Positions 36,135 through 45,426 of a stretch of DNA of 64,000 nucleotides are shown here, in pieces. The translations under genes were made by a program, and so were the position numbers. Every line of letters starts with the position of its first letter. Positions within the stretch are counted from its first letter, which is position 1. The notes beneath the pieces were generated by a model, which worked only from the letters and a program-made list of their open reading frames with translations, was not told the origin of the DNA and searched no databases. Location: positions 5,870 through 69,869 of the forward strand of contig CAZXYS010000021.1 in assembly GCA_964645005.1 (NCBI GenBank). The letters are read 5' to 3'. The stretch is from CAZXYS01 sp964645005 (GTDB lineage: Bacteria; Bacteroidota; Ignavibacteria; Kapaibacteriales; UBA2268).

Positions 36135-37796
36135 ATGAAAAAAACGCTGCAACTGACTAATTTGAAATTCCTTGCTTATATTATTGCTTTTCTCTTTTTT
36201 TCAAATATAAATGTGCAGGCGCAGGATGAGCCGGACACTACCGTAAACCTGAGCACACCGCGCAAAACCGTTCATACGCACCTGATAAACCTTCAGGAAG
36301 AGTATGACAATCCCGCTAAAGCTGCAAAAACACTGAATATAGAAAATCAGGATTCCAAACGTGCGAAAGAAATCGCCGAAAAGCTTTTCAAGGTGTTCAA
36401 CGGCAAGGCTTTGTATGTAAAGCTTAATGATATCCCCGACGAACCGAATTACAGTGATTCGGAAACAGGTAATCATAAATACGTGCTTTTCGATGAACTG
36501 CCGCAGGTATATCTCGTTAAAAAAGGCGAAATATGGCTCTATTCGAAGGAAACAGTTCAGGCAATCCCGGAACTTTACGAAGCCACCTTCCCCGTCGATG
36601 AGGAAAGACTAAGAGAGATACTGCCCGAATTCACATTCAATAAATTCCTGGGGCTATATCTCTGGCAGTATTTCGGGATTATAATTTATGCTGCCTTAGC
36701 ATTAGTCCTGTTCTATGTTTTGACAAAGATCTTCGGATATTATCTCATTCGAATAATGCGGCGCACGCAGGCTAAGGAAATGTCCGACAGGTACATTAAA
36801 CCTCTTGCACGACCGCTTAGCTGGCTGATAATATTCTCGCTGTTGTCACTGCTGCTGCCGATATTAGACCTGCCTATCAAGCTGAATCTCGTCTTTTCCT
36901 ACGCATTTCGGGCGCTAATCCCATTTTTCGCAACGATGGTGGTTTACAGGCTTACTGACCTGATAGCCGATATTTTCGATACAGTAGCTTCAAAAACCAA
37001 GACCACAGTGGATGACAATCTTGTTCCATTTGCGAGGAAAGCTCTGAAATTCTTCGTCATAGGTTTTGGCGCCATATTTATCTTAGAAAATGTTAATATT
37101 CCCATAACGCCGCTAATCGCCGGTATATCGATTGGCGGTCTGGCATTTGCTCTTGCGGCGCAGGATACGGTGAAAAATCTCTTCGGCTCGGTGACCATTT
37201 TCGCCGATCAGCCCTTCGAAGTCGGCGACTGGATTGTCTTCGACGGCAATGAGGGTATGGTCGAGGAAGTAGGTATCCGCTCGACGCGGGTCAGGACCTT
37301 CTACAATTCGCTGGTGTCGATCCCAAACGGCAAACTCTCTGACATAGTCATCGACAACATGGGGCGCCGCCAGTACCGCCGCTACTTCACAAAGATTTCG
37401 CTCACTTACGACACACCCACAGATAAATTCGAAGCCTTCGTAAAGGGCTTGCGAGAAATTGTTCTGGCACATCCCAGTACACGCAAGGATTATTTCCAGG
37501 TGCATTTGTATGATTTTTCGGCATATTCAATCGATGTATTGTTTTATATTTTCTTCAATGTGCCGGATTGGACGGCGGAACTGGAAGCCCGCCACGACAT
37601 GAACCGCGAGATAATCAAATGCGCCGAGGCTGTCGGCGTTCGCTTCGCCTTCCCGACAAGCACAGTGCATGTGGAAAATTTCCCTAATACGGAGTCTCTT
37701 ACTCCGAAGCATGAAGATCCAAATAATATACTTGATGAAAAAGTCGAAGATTTTAAGAGGTATTTGCTGACGAAGTATAATAAGGAAGGGGAATAA
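36135..37796 (+). CDS. MscS family mechanosensitive ion channel
   Basis: A 553-residue protein with a Sec signal peptide (cleavage after NVQAQ, about residue 30), a periplasmic N-terminal domain of about 140 residues, then membrane helices from about residue 180. The MscS core is clear: pore-lining TM3 in PLIAGISIGGLAFALAAQDT, followed by ADQPFEVGDWIVFDGNEGMV and the beta domain (YNSLVSIPNGKL). Such channels open under membrane tension and release solutes on hypo-osmotic shock. The extra N-terminal periplasmic domain makes it longer than E. coli MscS. It is read separately from neighbouring genes. Confidence 0.92.
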   Translation: MKKTLQLTNLKFLAYIIAFLFFSNINVQAQDEPDTTVNLSTPRKTVHTHLINLQEEYDNPAKAAKTLNIENQDSKRAKEIAEKLFKVFNGKALYVKLNDIPDEPNYSDSETGNHKYVLFDELPQVYLVKKGEIWLYSKETVQAIPELYEATFPVDEERLREILPEFTFNKFLGLYLWQYFGIIIYAALALVLFYVLTKIFGYYLIRIMRRTQAKEMSDRYIKPLARPLSWLIIFSLLSLLLPILDLPIKLNLVFSYAFRALIPFFATMVVYRLTDLIADIFDTVASKTKTTVDDNLVPFARKALKFFVIGFGAIFILENVNIPITPLIAGISIGGLAFALAAQDTVKNLFGSVTIFADQPFEVGDWIVFDGNEGMVEEVGIRSTRVRTFYNSLVSIPNGKLSDIVIDNMGRRQYRRYFTKISLTYDTPTDKFEAFVKGLREIVLAHPSTRKDYFQVHLYDFSAYSIDVLFYIFFNVPDWTAELEARHDMNREIIKCAEAVGVRFAFPTSTVHVENFPNTESLTPKHEDPNNILDEKVEDFKRYLLTKYNKEGE

Positions 37797-37891
37797 GATG
37801 GCTTTAATCTGTGAACGAAAACTTTTTTAAAGATATGCTGCGATAAATTTGACTGTATTATGCACCTCAATTAAAATTTCATCAGGATTTT

Positions 37892-37924
37892 TTTGAGTAC
37901 TTCAAGATATAAATCTTATATTTG
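37892..37924 (+). promoter_or_regulatory. Bacteroidota-type promoter of the pcrA/uvrD gene
   Basis: TTTG (37892-37895), 21 bases, TATATTTG (37917-37924): an exact consensus match ending 36 bp before the helicase ATG. Confidence 0.6.
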
Positions 37925-37960
37925 TTATTCATTAATTTTTGCAAATAAAAATCTTACATT

Positions 37961-40204
37961 ATGACTCTGAAACTTGTTAAAGACGATGGTGAAAACCGTA
38001 ACAGCTCAAAGAATATTCAAATTTTAAACGGACTTAATCCACCTCAAAAAGAAGCTGTACAGCATATAAACGGTCCGCTTCTGATTATAGCCGGCGCAGG
38101 AAGCGGCAAGACCCGTGTGCTTACTCATCGCGTAGCATATCTCATTCAGCAGGGTATCAAGCCCTGGAATATACTGGCTCTTACATTTACTAATAAGGCT
38201 GCCAATGAGATGGTTGAACGAATAGCTCAGATCGTTGATGAAAAGGCTGCAAAGCAGATATGGGCTGGTACTTTTCACTCTATATTTGCGAGAATACTCC
38301 GTACCGAAGCAGAGCAGATCGGCTATACGTCGAATTTTTCCATATATGATGCTGATGATTCACTCCGTCTGATCAGAAATGTTATGGATTCGCTTGGCAT
38401 ATCACAGAAGGAGTTTCCGGCGCAGGGGATGCGATCCCGAATTTCCAATGCGAAGAATCAAATGCTCTCCGTTGGTAAATACAGAAAAGAAGCTGAAGAA
38501 ACCGGTACTATTTTAGAGCAGCAAACAGGGCTCGTCTTCGAAACTTATGAAAAGCAGCTCAAACTCAATAATGCTATGGATTTCGACGACCTGCTCATTA
38601 ATATAATCCACGTGCTTCAAAATTCTAAGGAAACCCTGCAGAAATATCAGGATAAATTCAAGTACATTCTCGTAGATGAATACCAGGACACTAACCGCGC
38701 TCAGTACCTTGCGGTGAATCTATTGGCTAAATCTCACAAAAATCTTTGCGTAGTAGGTGATGATGCTCAAAGTATTTATCGTTGGCGGGGCGCGGATATA
38801 AGGAATATCCTCGATTTCCAAAAGGATTTCCCCGACGCCAAAGTTATCCGGCTCGAGCAGAATTACCGTTCGACAAAGCTGATACTTGATGCGGCAGATT
38901 CAGTAATTCGAAATAACCGAAATCAAATGCCCAAAAAACTATGGACAGAACAGACTGCCGGTGACAAAATCAAGTTATTTGAATGCGGTGATGAGAGACA
39001 TGAAGCTGAAAAGATAGGTTCCGGAATTCGCACTCAGATTGAAGACGGCTGCAAGCCCGAGGATATCGCAGTTCTTTACAGGACGAATGCACAATCGCTG
39101 GCTATAGAAAATGCTTTGCGCATGATGAGGATCCCATACATGATTGTCGGCGGGACATCTTTTTACAGGAGAAAAGAGATCAAGGATGCTCTCTCTTACT
39201 TACGTTTGCTTCTGAACCGGCAGGACAATGAATCTCTGCTGCGCATCGTAAATGAGCCGCCGCGGGGTTTGGGTAAAGTCTCACTGAATCATATAAAAAA
39301 TTATGCCGAGGAGAAGGGATTGACTTTGTTTGAGGCTTTTCTGCAGGCTGATAAAATCGATGAACTCAAGCCAAAAGCAAAAAATTCTGCTAAGCAATTT
39401 GCAGCCATGCTGAAGGAGTATCTTGACAAGGATGAAAAAGCCGCACCTGATGAATTAGCCAGAAAATTTATCGAAGCAGCAGGTTTGCCGGACATGTACA
39501 AGGAGATTGGAACGGAGGAAGCACTCGATCGCTGGAATAACATAGATCAGTTGCTTTCGGACATCACTCAATATTTCCGCGGCAATGATGAAGATGAGCT
39601 CGAAGATTATCTTCAGCAGGTCTCGCTTGTATCCGACATTGATGAAGCGGATACATCCGAAAATAAAGTTAAGCTGATGACGCTGCATTCCGCAAAAGGG
39701 CTTGAATTTCCTGTTGTATTCATTTCGGGGTTGGAGCAGGGGCTGTTCCCGCTGCAAAAATCGGATATGCATCCGGAAGAGGAGGCTGAAGAAAGGCGGC
39801 TGTTCTACGTTGGAATTACCCGTGCCGAACGCAGGGTGTTTCTTTCCTATGCCAGAAGACGGATGCGGTTTGGCGAGATACAGTACCAGTCTCCTTCGGA
39901 TTTCATCAACGAAATTGATGAGAAGTATATCGAATCCAAGAAGAAAAAAACTAATGCAGCTGTCACCAACACTCAAAGCTCAAAAAGCGAAGTCTTACCA
40001 AAGCAGTATAAGAAGAATCACCAACCAAAGCCTGAACCGCAATGGGATTTTGAAGTTGGCGACCGTGTAAGTCATTCGCATTTTGGTGTGGGTAAGATAA
40101 CCGGACTCAGTGGTTCAGGAGAAAAGCGAATGGCAATTGTGTCATTTCCAAATTACGGCAAAAAAAAACTTATGCTGCAATACGCGAAGCTGGTCAAGAT
40201 ATGA
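37961..40204 (+). CDS. pcrA: UvrD/PcrA-type SF1A DNA helicase
   Basis: A 747-residue 3'-5' DNA helicase. It begins LNPPQKEAVQHINGPLLIIAG with Walker A AGAGSGKT, then LTFTNKAANEM, the Walker B DEYQDTN, GDDAQSIYRWRGA, EQNYRST, the LMTLHSAKGLEFPVVF motif and VGITRAERRVFLSYA. A C-terminal tudor-like fold (FEVGDRVSHSHFGVGKI) is the RNA-polymerase-binding module typical of PcrA/UvrD. Roles are nucleotide excision repair, mismatch repair, replication-fork and transcription-complex clearing. Length and motifs are normal. It has its own promoter and is followed by a repeat-rich 667-bp gap. Confidence 0.96.
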   Translation: MTLKLVKDDGENRNSSKNIQILNGLNPPQKEAVQHINGPLLIIAGAGSGKTRVLTHRVAYLIQQGIKPWNILALTFTNKAANEMVERIAQIVDEKAAKQIWAGTFHSIFARILRTEAEQIGYTSNFSIYDADDSLRLIRNVMDSLGISQKEFPAQGMRSRISNAKNQMLSVGKYRKEAEETGTILEQQTGLVFETYEKQLKLNNAMDFDDLLINIIHVLQNSKETLQKYQDKFKYILVDEYQDTNRAQYLAVNLLAKSHKNLCVVGDDAQSIYRWRGADIRNILDFQKDFPDAKVIRLEQNYRSTKLILDAADSVIRNNRNQMPKKLWTEQTAGDKIKLFECGDERHEAEKIGSGIRTQIEDGCKPEDIAVLYRTNAQSLAIENALRMMRIPYMIVGGTSFYRRKEIKDALSYLRLLLNRQDNESLLRIVNEPPRGLGKVSLNHIKNYAEEKGLTLFEAFLQADKIDELKPKAKNSAKQFAAMLKEYLDKDEKAAPDELARKFIEAAGLPDMYKEIGTEEALDRWNNIDQLLSDITQYFRGNDEDELEDYLQQVSLVSDIDEADTSENKVKLMTLHSAKGLEFPVVFISGLEQGLFPLQKSDMHPEEEAEERRLFYVGITRAERRVFLSYARRRMRFGEIQYQSPSDFINEIDEKYIESKKKKTNAAVTNTQSSKSEVLPKQYKKNHQPKPEPQWDFEVGDRVSHSHFGVGKITGLSGSGEKRMAIVSFPNYGKKKLMLQYAKLVKI

Positions 40205-40537
40205 CAGATGTGCTTATATAAAGAATCTTATGAATTCAGTCGCTCGTTAATTTCATACTATTTAATTTATTTTTTCTCATTTCTTGAAAAGCTTGAAAGA
40301 CTTTTGGGTAGAAAAGTTCAATTGCTTTCTCTTAAAACGCTTAAAAATGAAGATTTTCTATTCACGTTGAAATCCTTCGTATTTCTGATTATAATTAGTT
40401 TGAATCGCTGATTAATGTGCAAAGTGCCACTCCGGGGGAAACTGTGCTTCCCAAATCGGAGAGAGTGTGTAAAAACACGCAAAATCAATATTAAACAAAA
40501 TACAATTACTTTTAAATACCGCACTGACACTTGGTAG

Positions 40538-40566
40538 AGATTGCTTCGCTTCACTCGCAATGACAT
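40538..40566 (-). repeat. Dispersed GCTTCGCTTCACTCGCAATGAC-type repeat
   Basis: The minus strand reads as the well-known bacterial interspersed sequence whose chance translation begins MSLRVKRSNL. A partially related stretch (CTCAACTTCGCTGCGCTC) occurs at about 17348. Confidence 0.55.
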
Positions 40567-40668
40567 AAATTTAACCCCTGGTTTTTGATAACCCTGCGGA
40601 AGACTTGTGCTTACAAAAGTGTTAGATGGGTTATTGCATTAGAACATAAACAATCTCTTATTTCCCCT

Positions 40669-40705
40669 CATCTCCAGCCCCTCCTCCCGGCTGGAGAAGG
40701 GTGTA
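40669..40705 (+). repeat. CTTCTCCCGGCGGGAGAAGG-type repeat, copy 1
   Basis: CCCTCATCTCCAGCCC followed by CTCCTCCCGGCTGGAGAAGG matches the two copies at 61406-61443 and 61475-61510. Confidence 0.6.
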
Positions 40706-40728
40706 AGAATTTCTTATTACACTGAAAG

Positions 40729-40786
40729 TGAGGCAGCCTAGGGGCGTTTCTAAGCGAGTTAGCTGTTTTTTGCCACAAATGCAATT
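40729..40786 (+). repeat. Dispersed intergenic repeat, copy B
   Basis: Second copy of the 58-bp element at 17396-17453, same orientation, sharing GCTGTTTTTTGCCACAAATG exactly. Confidence 0.75.
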
Positions 40787-40871
40787 AAGTTTTTTGAATC
40801 CTGGTTAATTTCATAGAAGTTTGTGAAATACTAATAATGCTTACTGTTGAACATTAACAGCTAGTCTTCTA

Positions 40872-41933
40872 TTACCTGTACATTTGGGTCAAATATTTTG
40901 GCAGTGCAAAAGTAATTATAGTACCTTCCCCCTGTTTGCCGAAAGTGCTGATATATCCGTTATTTCTTTCTATAAGTTCCTTACAGATGATCAAACCAAG
41001 CCCGCTGCCTTTATTAGTTCCGTTGTCCGTTTTGCCCGTATGATTGTCTAAACCGAAAAGTTTAGTATCATCTTGCTCAGTTAAACCAATTCCGTTATCC
41101 TGAATGGAAATCAGTACAATATTACAGCATTCCAAAGCAGTAAATATGATCTCACCATTCATTTTACCGAACTTAATTGAATTTGATAACAGATTGTTTA
41201 GGATAATAATAGTCATTTTCATATCTGCGTATGCGTAAGTCTCTGGTTCAATTTCATTTACTACAGATATATTTTTGTTCGACAAGGCTTTTTTATATTC
41301 AAAAATTGTATGTTGAACAATTTCATGAATATCGATTTTTTCAGGCTCGAAATCTATGTTTTCCGTCTGCACACGCGACCAGATCAGAAGATTCTCAAGC
41401 TGTCCGGACAATTTTGAAGCCTCATCACTTAATTCTTTTATTGAGTTTTTCACCTCCGACTGATTTAAGTCCTCAAAACTGTTGACTATAAACTTCGACA
41501 TCCCAAGAAATGAATTGATAGACATTCTCAGATCACTTGCAATAAGCGTAAATAGTTTTTCATTTGCTAAATTTTTTTCTTTCAATGTTGTTTCAGAACG
41601 CATAAGCTTCTCACTGATATTTTTAAGTTCAATATATTTTTGTTCGATAATTTTCAAATTCTTTTTTTTCTGTCGGTACTGGCTGTATAAAATGATAATA
41701 ATAAAAATAGCTAAAGCGCCTATTGATAAAGATAGCGGCTTCAAAAGGCTTTGTTTTTTAAGGTTAATTTTAGCAGTTTCAGTTTCTTCTGTCAATTGTT
41801 CCTCAGTAATTAGCTGCTTGCTATAATCCGGAGCGATTATTTGAGCATCTTTAGCCTTCAGTCCAACTGTAAAGGCAATTATTATACTGCTAATTGTAAA
41901 TATCAATATACTACTCAATAGCGCTTTTATCAT
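40872..41933 (-). CDS. Histidine-kinase-like protein lacking the phosphoacceptor His
   Basis: A 353-residue inner-membrane protein with two transmembrane segments (about 5-23 and 67-85) bounding a short periplasmic loop, a coiled-coil linker, and a kinase core. The dimerisation helix reads LFTLIASDLRMSINSFLGMS where functional members read A-H-D-L; the codon is AGT, so Ser133 replaces the phosphorylated His. The ATP-binding domain is otherwise intact (NNLLSNSIKF, DNGIGL, GSGLGLIICKELIE). No response regulator is adjacent. It may be a regulatory pseudokinase or a phosphatase, or a decayed gene kept open by chance. Confidence 0.85.
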   Translation of the reverse strand: MIKALLSSILIFTISSIIIAFTVGLKAKDAQIIAPDYSKQLITEEQLTEETETAKINLKKQSLLKPLSLSIGALAIFIIIILYSQYRQKKKNLKIIEQKYIELKNISEKLMRSETTLKEKNLANEKLFTLIASDLRMSINSFLGMSKFIVNSFEDLNQSEVKNSIKELSDEASKLSGQLENLLIWSRVQTENIDFEPEKIDIHEIVQHTIFEYKKALSNKNISVVNEIEPETYAYADMKMTIIILNNLLSNSIKFGKMNGEIIFTALECCNIVLISIQDNGIGLTEQDDTKLFGLDNHTGKTDNGTNKGSGLGLIICKELIERNNGYISTFGKQGEGTIITFALPKYLTQMYR

Positions 41934-42130
41934 GCCGCCTTTTTTTCACAATTACACAATGATCCAAGTTATTGGTATTTTGAGTTATTAACAATAAGTA
42001 TAATTACTTAAAGAAATTCATTCAAATTTTTGACAAATAAAAGAAATGCTATGATTGTGAGCCATAGAACTTTTTCAACTATATTCAATTTTCATTTTTA
42101 AAACTCCATAAAAATATATAATTTATACGA

Positions 42131-43012
42131 ATGAATCAAGAAACAAAAGCATATTTGAATGCTCTAACGGCTGTGCTTATCTGGTCGACCGTAGCATCAG
42201 CCTTTAAAATATGTCTCCGATACATGGATTTTATATTGATGCTGTTATTGGCTTCATTTTTCTCCACGCTGAGCCTAATGATAGTATCATTGCTCACGGG
42301 CAAATTCAGAGATTTGAAAACCACTAGAACTAAAGATATAGGAAAATCCGCTCTTATGGGATTCGTAAATCCATTCATATATTACATTATATTATTCAAA
42401 GCTTATGCGTTGCTGCCCGCCCAGGAGGCACAGCCATTGAATTACACCTGGCCTATTGTTTTGTCATTACTCTCGATACCTTTTTTAAAACAAAAGATCC
42501 GATTAGTTCAGATACTGGCAATTTTCATAAGTTTTTTCGGTGTTATTATTATTTCTACGCACGGGGATATATTATCGATGAAATTCACCGATCCCTTCGG
42601 TGTTGCACTTGCTATGGGCAGTGCAATTTTCTGGGCTTCCTATTGGCTGATGAATGTACGGGATAAAAGGGAATCTACAAATAAGCTGCTTTTAAATTTT
42701 TTATTTGGTACATTTTACATATTAATTGTCAATATAATTTTTCTGCCGGAAGAAGTCCCCGAATTAAACGGTATTCTGGCGGCTGCTTACACCGGAATTT
42801 TCGAAATGGGCGTCACATTTATATTTTGGATGAAAGCTATGAAACTTACCGATAATAATGCAAAAATTGGCAATCTGATCTATCTATCACCATTTTTGTC
42901 GCTTGTATTCATTCATTTCATAGTTGGCGAAGAAATTTTATTTTCTACAATAATTGGCTTGGTTTTTGTTATGATTGGAATAATTGTTCAAAATATAAAG
43001 AGATTAAAATAA
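42131..43012 (+). CDS. EamA/DMT family transporter
   Basis: A 293-residue integral membrane protein with ten predicted helices arranged as two EamA repeats; the first begins AYLNALTAVLIWSTVASAFKI and the second GVALAMGSAIFWASYWLMNV. Members of the drug/metabolite transporter superfamily export or import small metabolites. No signature residue indicates a substrate. It is a single gene 82 bp upstream of the FKBP gene and could be co-transcribed with it. Confidence 0.88.
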   Translation: MNQETKAYLNALTAVLIWSTVASAFKICLRYMDFILMLLLASFFSTLSLMIVSLLTGKFRDLKTTRTKDIGKSALMGFVNPFIYYIILFKAYALLPAQEAQPLNYTWPIVLSLLSIPFLKQKIRLVQILAIFISFFGVIIISTHGDILSMKFTDPFGVALAMGSAIFWASYWLMNVRDKRESTNKLLLNFLFGTFYILIVNIIFLPEEVPELNGILAAAYTGIFEMGVTFIFWMKAMKLTDNNAKIGNLIYLSPFLSLVFIHFIVGEEILFSTIIGLVFVMIGIIVQNIKRLK

Positions 43013-43093
43013 TTAGTTAATATTATTTTTAAAAAAGATTGATAATTATTAAAAAATACTTAGAATTGAATAAAACAAAAGACAGGTGAAGCT

Positions 43094-43519
43094 ATGCCAA
43101 AGGCAAAAAACGGCGATACCGTCAGTATCCACTATACCGGCAAATTCGAAGATGGCTCGGTATTTGAAACGTCAAAACAAGGAGAATCCCTTCAGTTCAC
43201 AATTGGGGAAGGAAAAATTATTCCTGGTTTGGAAAAAGCTGTAATAGGAATGTCCCCTAATGAAAAAAAGGACATTAAAGTCCCTGCCAAAGAAGCTTAT
43301 GGACCATATTACCCCGATATGGTGTTCGAAGTTCAGAAGAAAGAACTTCCCAAAGGGGTAAAACCGGAACTAGGGCAGCAATTTGAACTGGAAAAGGATG
43401 GTGAAACGCTCATTGTTTCGGTTATTGAGATAAAAAAGAACAGCCTTGTTCTTGACGGTAATCATCCTCTTGCCGGACATGAACTGCATTTCGAAGTTGA
43501 GTTGCTCGAAATATTATAA
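43094..43519 (+). CDS. SlyD-like FKBP-type peptidyl-prolyl cis-trans isomerase
   Basis: A 141-residue cytoplasmic isomerase. The FKBP core (VSIHYTGKFEDGSVFETS, FTIGEGKIIPGLEKAVIGM, LVLDGNHPLAGHELHFEV) is interrupted by an insert-in-flap domain (about residues 67-120), as in SlyD. It catalyses prolyl bond isomerisation and chaperones folding. It lacks the His-rich metal-binding tail of E. coli SlyD. A convincing terminator follows. Confidence 0.92.
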   Translation: MPKAKNGDTVSIHYTGKFEDGSVFETSKQGESLQFTIGEGKIIPGLEKAVIGMSPNEKKDIKVPAKEAYGPYYPDMVFEVQKKELPKGVKPELGQQFELEKDGETLIVSVIEIKKNSLVLDGNHPLAGHELHFEVELLEIL

Positions 43520-43553
43520 AAAAGATTTTAATAGTTACCCCCGTAATACATCT

Positions 43554-43587
43554 GCCCGGAGGATATTTAATGTCTTTCGGGCTTTTT
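43554..43587 (+). terminator. Rho-independent terminator of the FKBP gene
   Basis: GCCCGGAGGA (43554-43563) pairs with TCTTTCGGGC (43573-43582) over ten positions including two G-U pairs, with a 9-base loop and TTTTT directly after. Confidence 0.75.
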
Positions 43588-43654
43588 ATTAATTTTCGCT
43601 CATCAAAATAAAATAAATTTCCATTTCATTCATTATACATTCATATTAAAATTC

Positions 43655-43686
43655 AGGTCTGATGAAAAATAATATTTTTCAGACCT
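43655..43686. repeat. Inverted repeat upstream of the WG-repeat gene
   Basis: AGGTCTGA (43655-43662) and TCAGACCT (43679-43686) form a perfect 8-bp stem around a 16-base AT-rich loop, 38 bp before the WG-gene ATG. It could be an operator or a second terminator. Confidence 0.45.
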
Positions 43687-43724
43687 AAATTTTTATGTTA
43701 TGTGAACAAAAATAAAAGGGTATA

Positions 43725-44786
43725 ATGCATTTCAAAAAGATCATCTCTTTTCTTGCTATTTTGCTTTTCACTCAAACGCTTTTCGCAAAGGATAACGATC
43801 AACCGCTGTTCCCTATGCAGAAGAATTTCAAATGGGGATTTATCAATAAACAGGGCGAATGGGTCATCGAGCCCACTTATAACTGGGTGACAAGTTTCCA
43901 TGAAGGCGTTGCAGCCGTAGCTGCTAATGACGATGAATGGAAACTTATTGATAAATCAGGCAGCCAGGTATTTGACAGGACTTTTCGCGCTAATATGTCC
44001 TCTATAACATCTAATAAGGTCAGGATTCCTTCCGGCGATTTCCCCAGATTTAGCGAGGGATTAATAGCACTGCCCTATAAAGGGAATATTGCCTGTTATA
44101 ACAAGGACGAGGAATTGCAGTTTACCGTAGATTGCGACGAAGCCTTCCCTTTTTCCGAAGGAAGAGCGAAGATTGAGCAGGATGACACAATCAGATATAT
44201 TAATAAAAAAGGTGAAATAATAACCGATCAGGGCTTCGAAGAAGGCAGACCGTTCAGCGAAGGGCTGGCGGCAGTCGGCGTTTTCAAAGATGATAAAGAT
44301 AAAGATTCCGGAAACATGGGATTTATTGATAAGACCGGAAAACTTGTTATACCCGCAAAATTCAAATCCGTTGGCGATTTTTCCAATGGCAGGGCATTAT
44401 TCCAAACGGAGTCCAAAAGGAGAAAGACAGGTTATTACAGTTTGATAGGCTTTATAAATAAAAAAGGAGAAGTGGTTATTGAGCCGCAAATCAAACCTTT
44501 TGACAATCACAAAAAATTTTCCGAAGGTCTTTACGGCGGCGAAATTGATAATGGAAACGGAAATATGGGCTATATAAATACTGAAGGAGAGACAGCCATT
44601 TTACCAAAGTATGAAGATGTCTATCCATTTTCCGAAGGGCTTGCTTTTGTAGTAGAAGAGAACGATTCAGACGACATTCCCTATTTTATTGACAAAAAAG
44701 GAAATAAAGTAATTGAGAATGAATTAATTAAGCAAGCTGTTTATGTTCATCCGTTTAAAAACGGGTTGTCTAATTATTTCCAATAA
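43725..44786 (+). CDS. Secreted WG-repeat protein
   Basis: A 353-residue protein with a Sec signal (to about residue 22, TLFAK) and about seven WG repeats, for example KWGFINKQGEWVIEP, NMGFIDKTGKLVIPA, LIGFINKKGEVVIEP and NMGYINTEGETAILP, each typical of the KWG/WG family that forms beta structures. The role is unknown. The frame stops at GLSNYFQ in the middle of what should be a further repeat, while the next frame continues with ISNKKYSDYAGLTFV and a beta-rich domain, so a frameshift near 44766-44771 is likely and the natural product probably runs to 45426. Confidence 0.8.
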   Translation: MHFKKIISFLAILLFTQTLFAKDNDQPLFPMQKNFKWGFINKQGEWVIEPTYNWVTSFHEGVAAVAANDDEWKLIDKSGSQVFDRTFRANMSSITSNKVRIPSGDFPRFSEGLIALPYKGNIACYNKDEELQFTVDCDEAFPFSEGRAKIEQDDTIRYINKKGEIITDQGFEEGRPFSEGLAAVGVFKDDKDKDSGNMGFIDKTGKLVIPAKFKSVGDFSNGRALFQTESKRRKTGYYSLIGFINKKGEVVIEPQIKPFDNHKKFSEGLYGGEIDNGNGNMGYINTEGETAILPKYEDVYPFSEGLAFVVEENDSDDIPYFIDKKGNKVIENELIKQAVYVHPFKNGLSNYFQ

Positions 44787-45426
44787 AAAATATTCCGATT
44801 ATGCCGGTTTGACCTTTGTAACTGTATATCAGCTTGAGGAACTCGATGAAAACTCATCAGATAAGTCAACACTCAAAGTCAATATCAGCGGTGGAATAGA
44901 AAATGAATTCACGGGGAAAGCCATCTACGGAACAAATGAGCATGGTGATTTTGTATTGTCCATGGGATTGCCTATGAATGAAGAGGACACGGCGTCCGAA
45001 GATCAGACTGCGGCGAGTTTTCTTATGCTGCGCCCTGTAAATGGCGAGCCCGAAGCCGGCACCTACACTTTTACGAAAAAAGAAGATAAAATCGAGGAAC
45101 TGTCCGAAGAAATTCTTAAAAAAATAGCGGAAAAGTTCATTTTCCTCGGGGTTATAATCCATAGGAAGGAAGGGATGGAAAAGCCTTCCGAAGTGATTTT
45201 TCTCAGAGAGAAAGCTGTAGGCTCTCTGGAAATTACTAATAATAATGACATTATAAAAGGAAAAATTGACCTTAAAATCAATGGTTTAAGGCTGAGTGAT
45301 ACCGCCGAAAATTTGACTATTGAGCTTAGCGGTGAGTTCTCCGCCAACGAAGGGCTGGAAAGTGTTGGCAAGAGCAGGGTGACGAAGCAGTTGGAAGAGC
45401 AGGGAGGGGATTCCAAAGTGGATTAA
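44743..45426 (+). pseudogene. Frameshifted C-terminal domain of the WG-repeat protein, or separate small gene
   Basis: A 227-codon frame overlapping the WG gene by 44 nt in another phase. Its first residues give KTGCLIISNKKYSDYAG, which would continue the WG repeat if one T in GGGTTGTCTA (about 44766-44771) were deleted. The rest is beta-strand-rich (LKVNISGGIENEFTGKAIYG, TAENLTIELSGEFSANEG) with acidic character, resembling secreted lipoprotein domains, but has no signal peptide of its own, which argues against an independent gene. The end overlaps the convergent nuclease-helicase gene by 4 nt. It could instead be a real overlapping gene. Confidence 0.5.

Larger units (their letters stand above)
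40205..40871. other. Repeat-rich intergenic region, no gene
   Basis: No credible coding frame. It contains three dispersed-repeat types (listed separately) and separates two convergent genes, so it may be a repeat landing zone. Confidence 0.5.

Noticed and set aside
40208..40411. 67-codon frame after pcrA
   Set aside because: Low-complexity hydrophobic translation in a repeat region, no ribosome site; not treated as a gene.
40318..40566. 82-codon frame starting MSLRVKRSNL
   Set aside because: The start is the chance translation of a dispersed repeat; no real protein expected.
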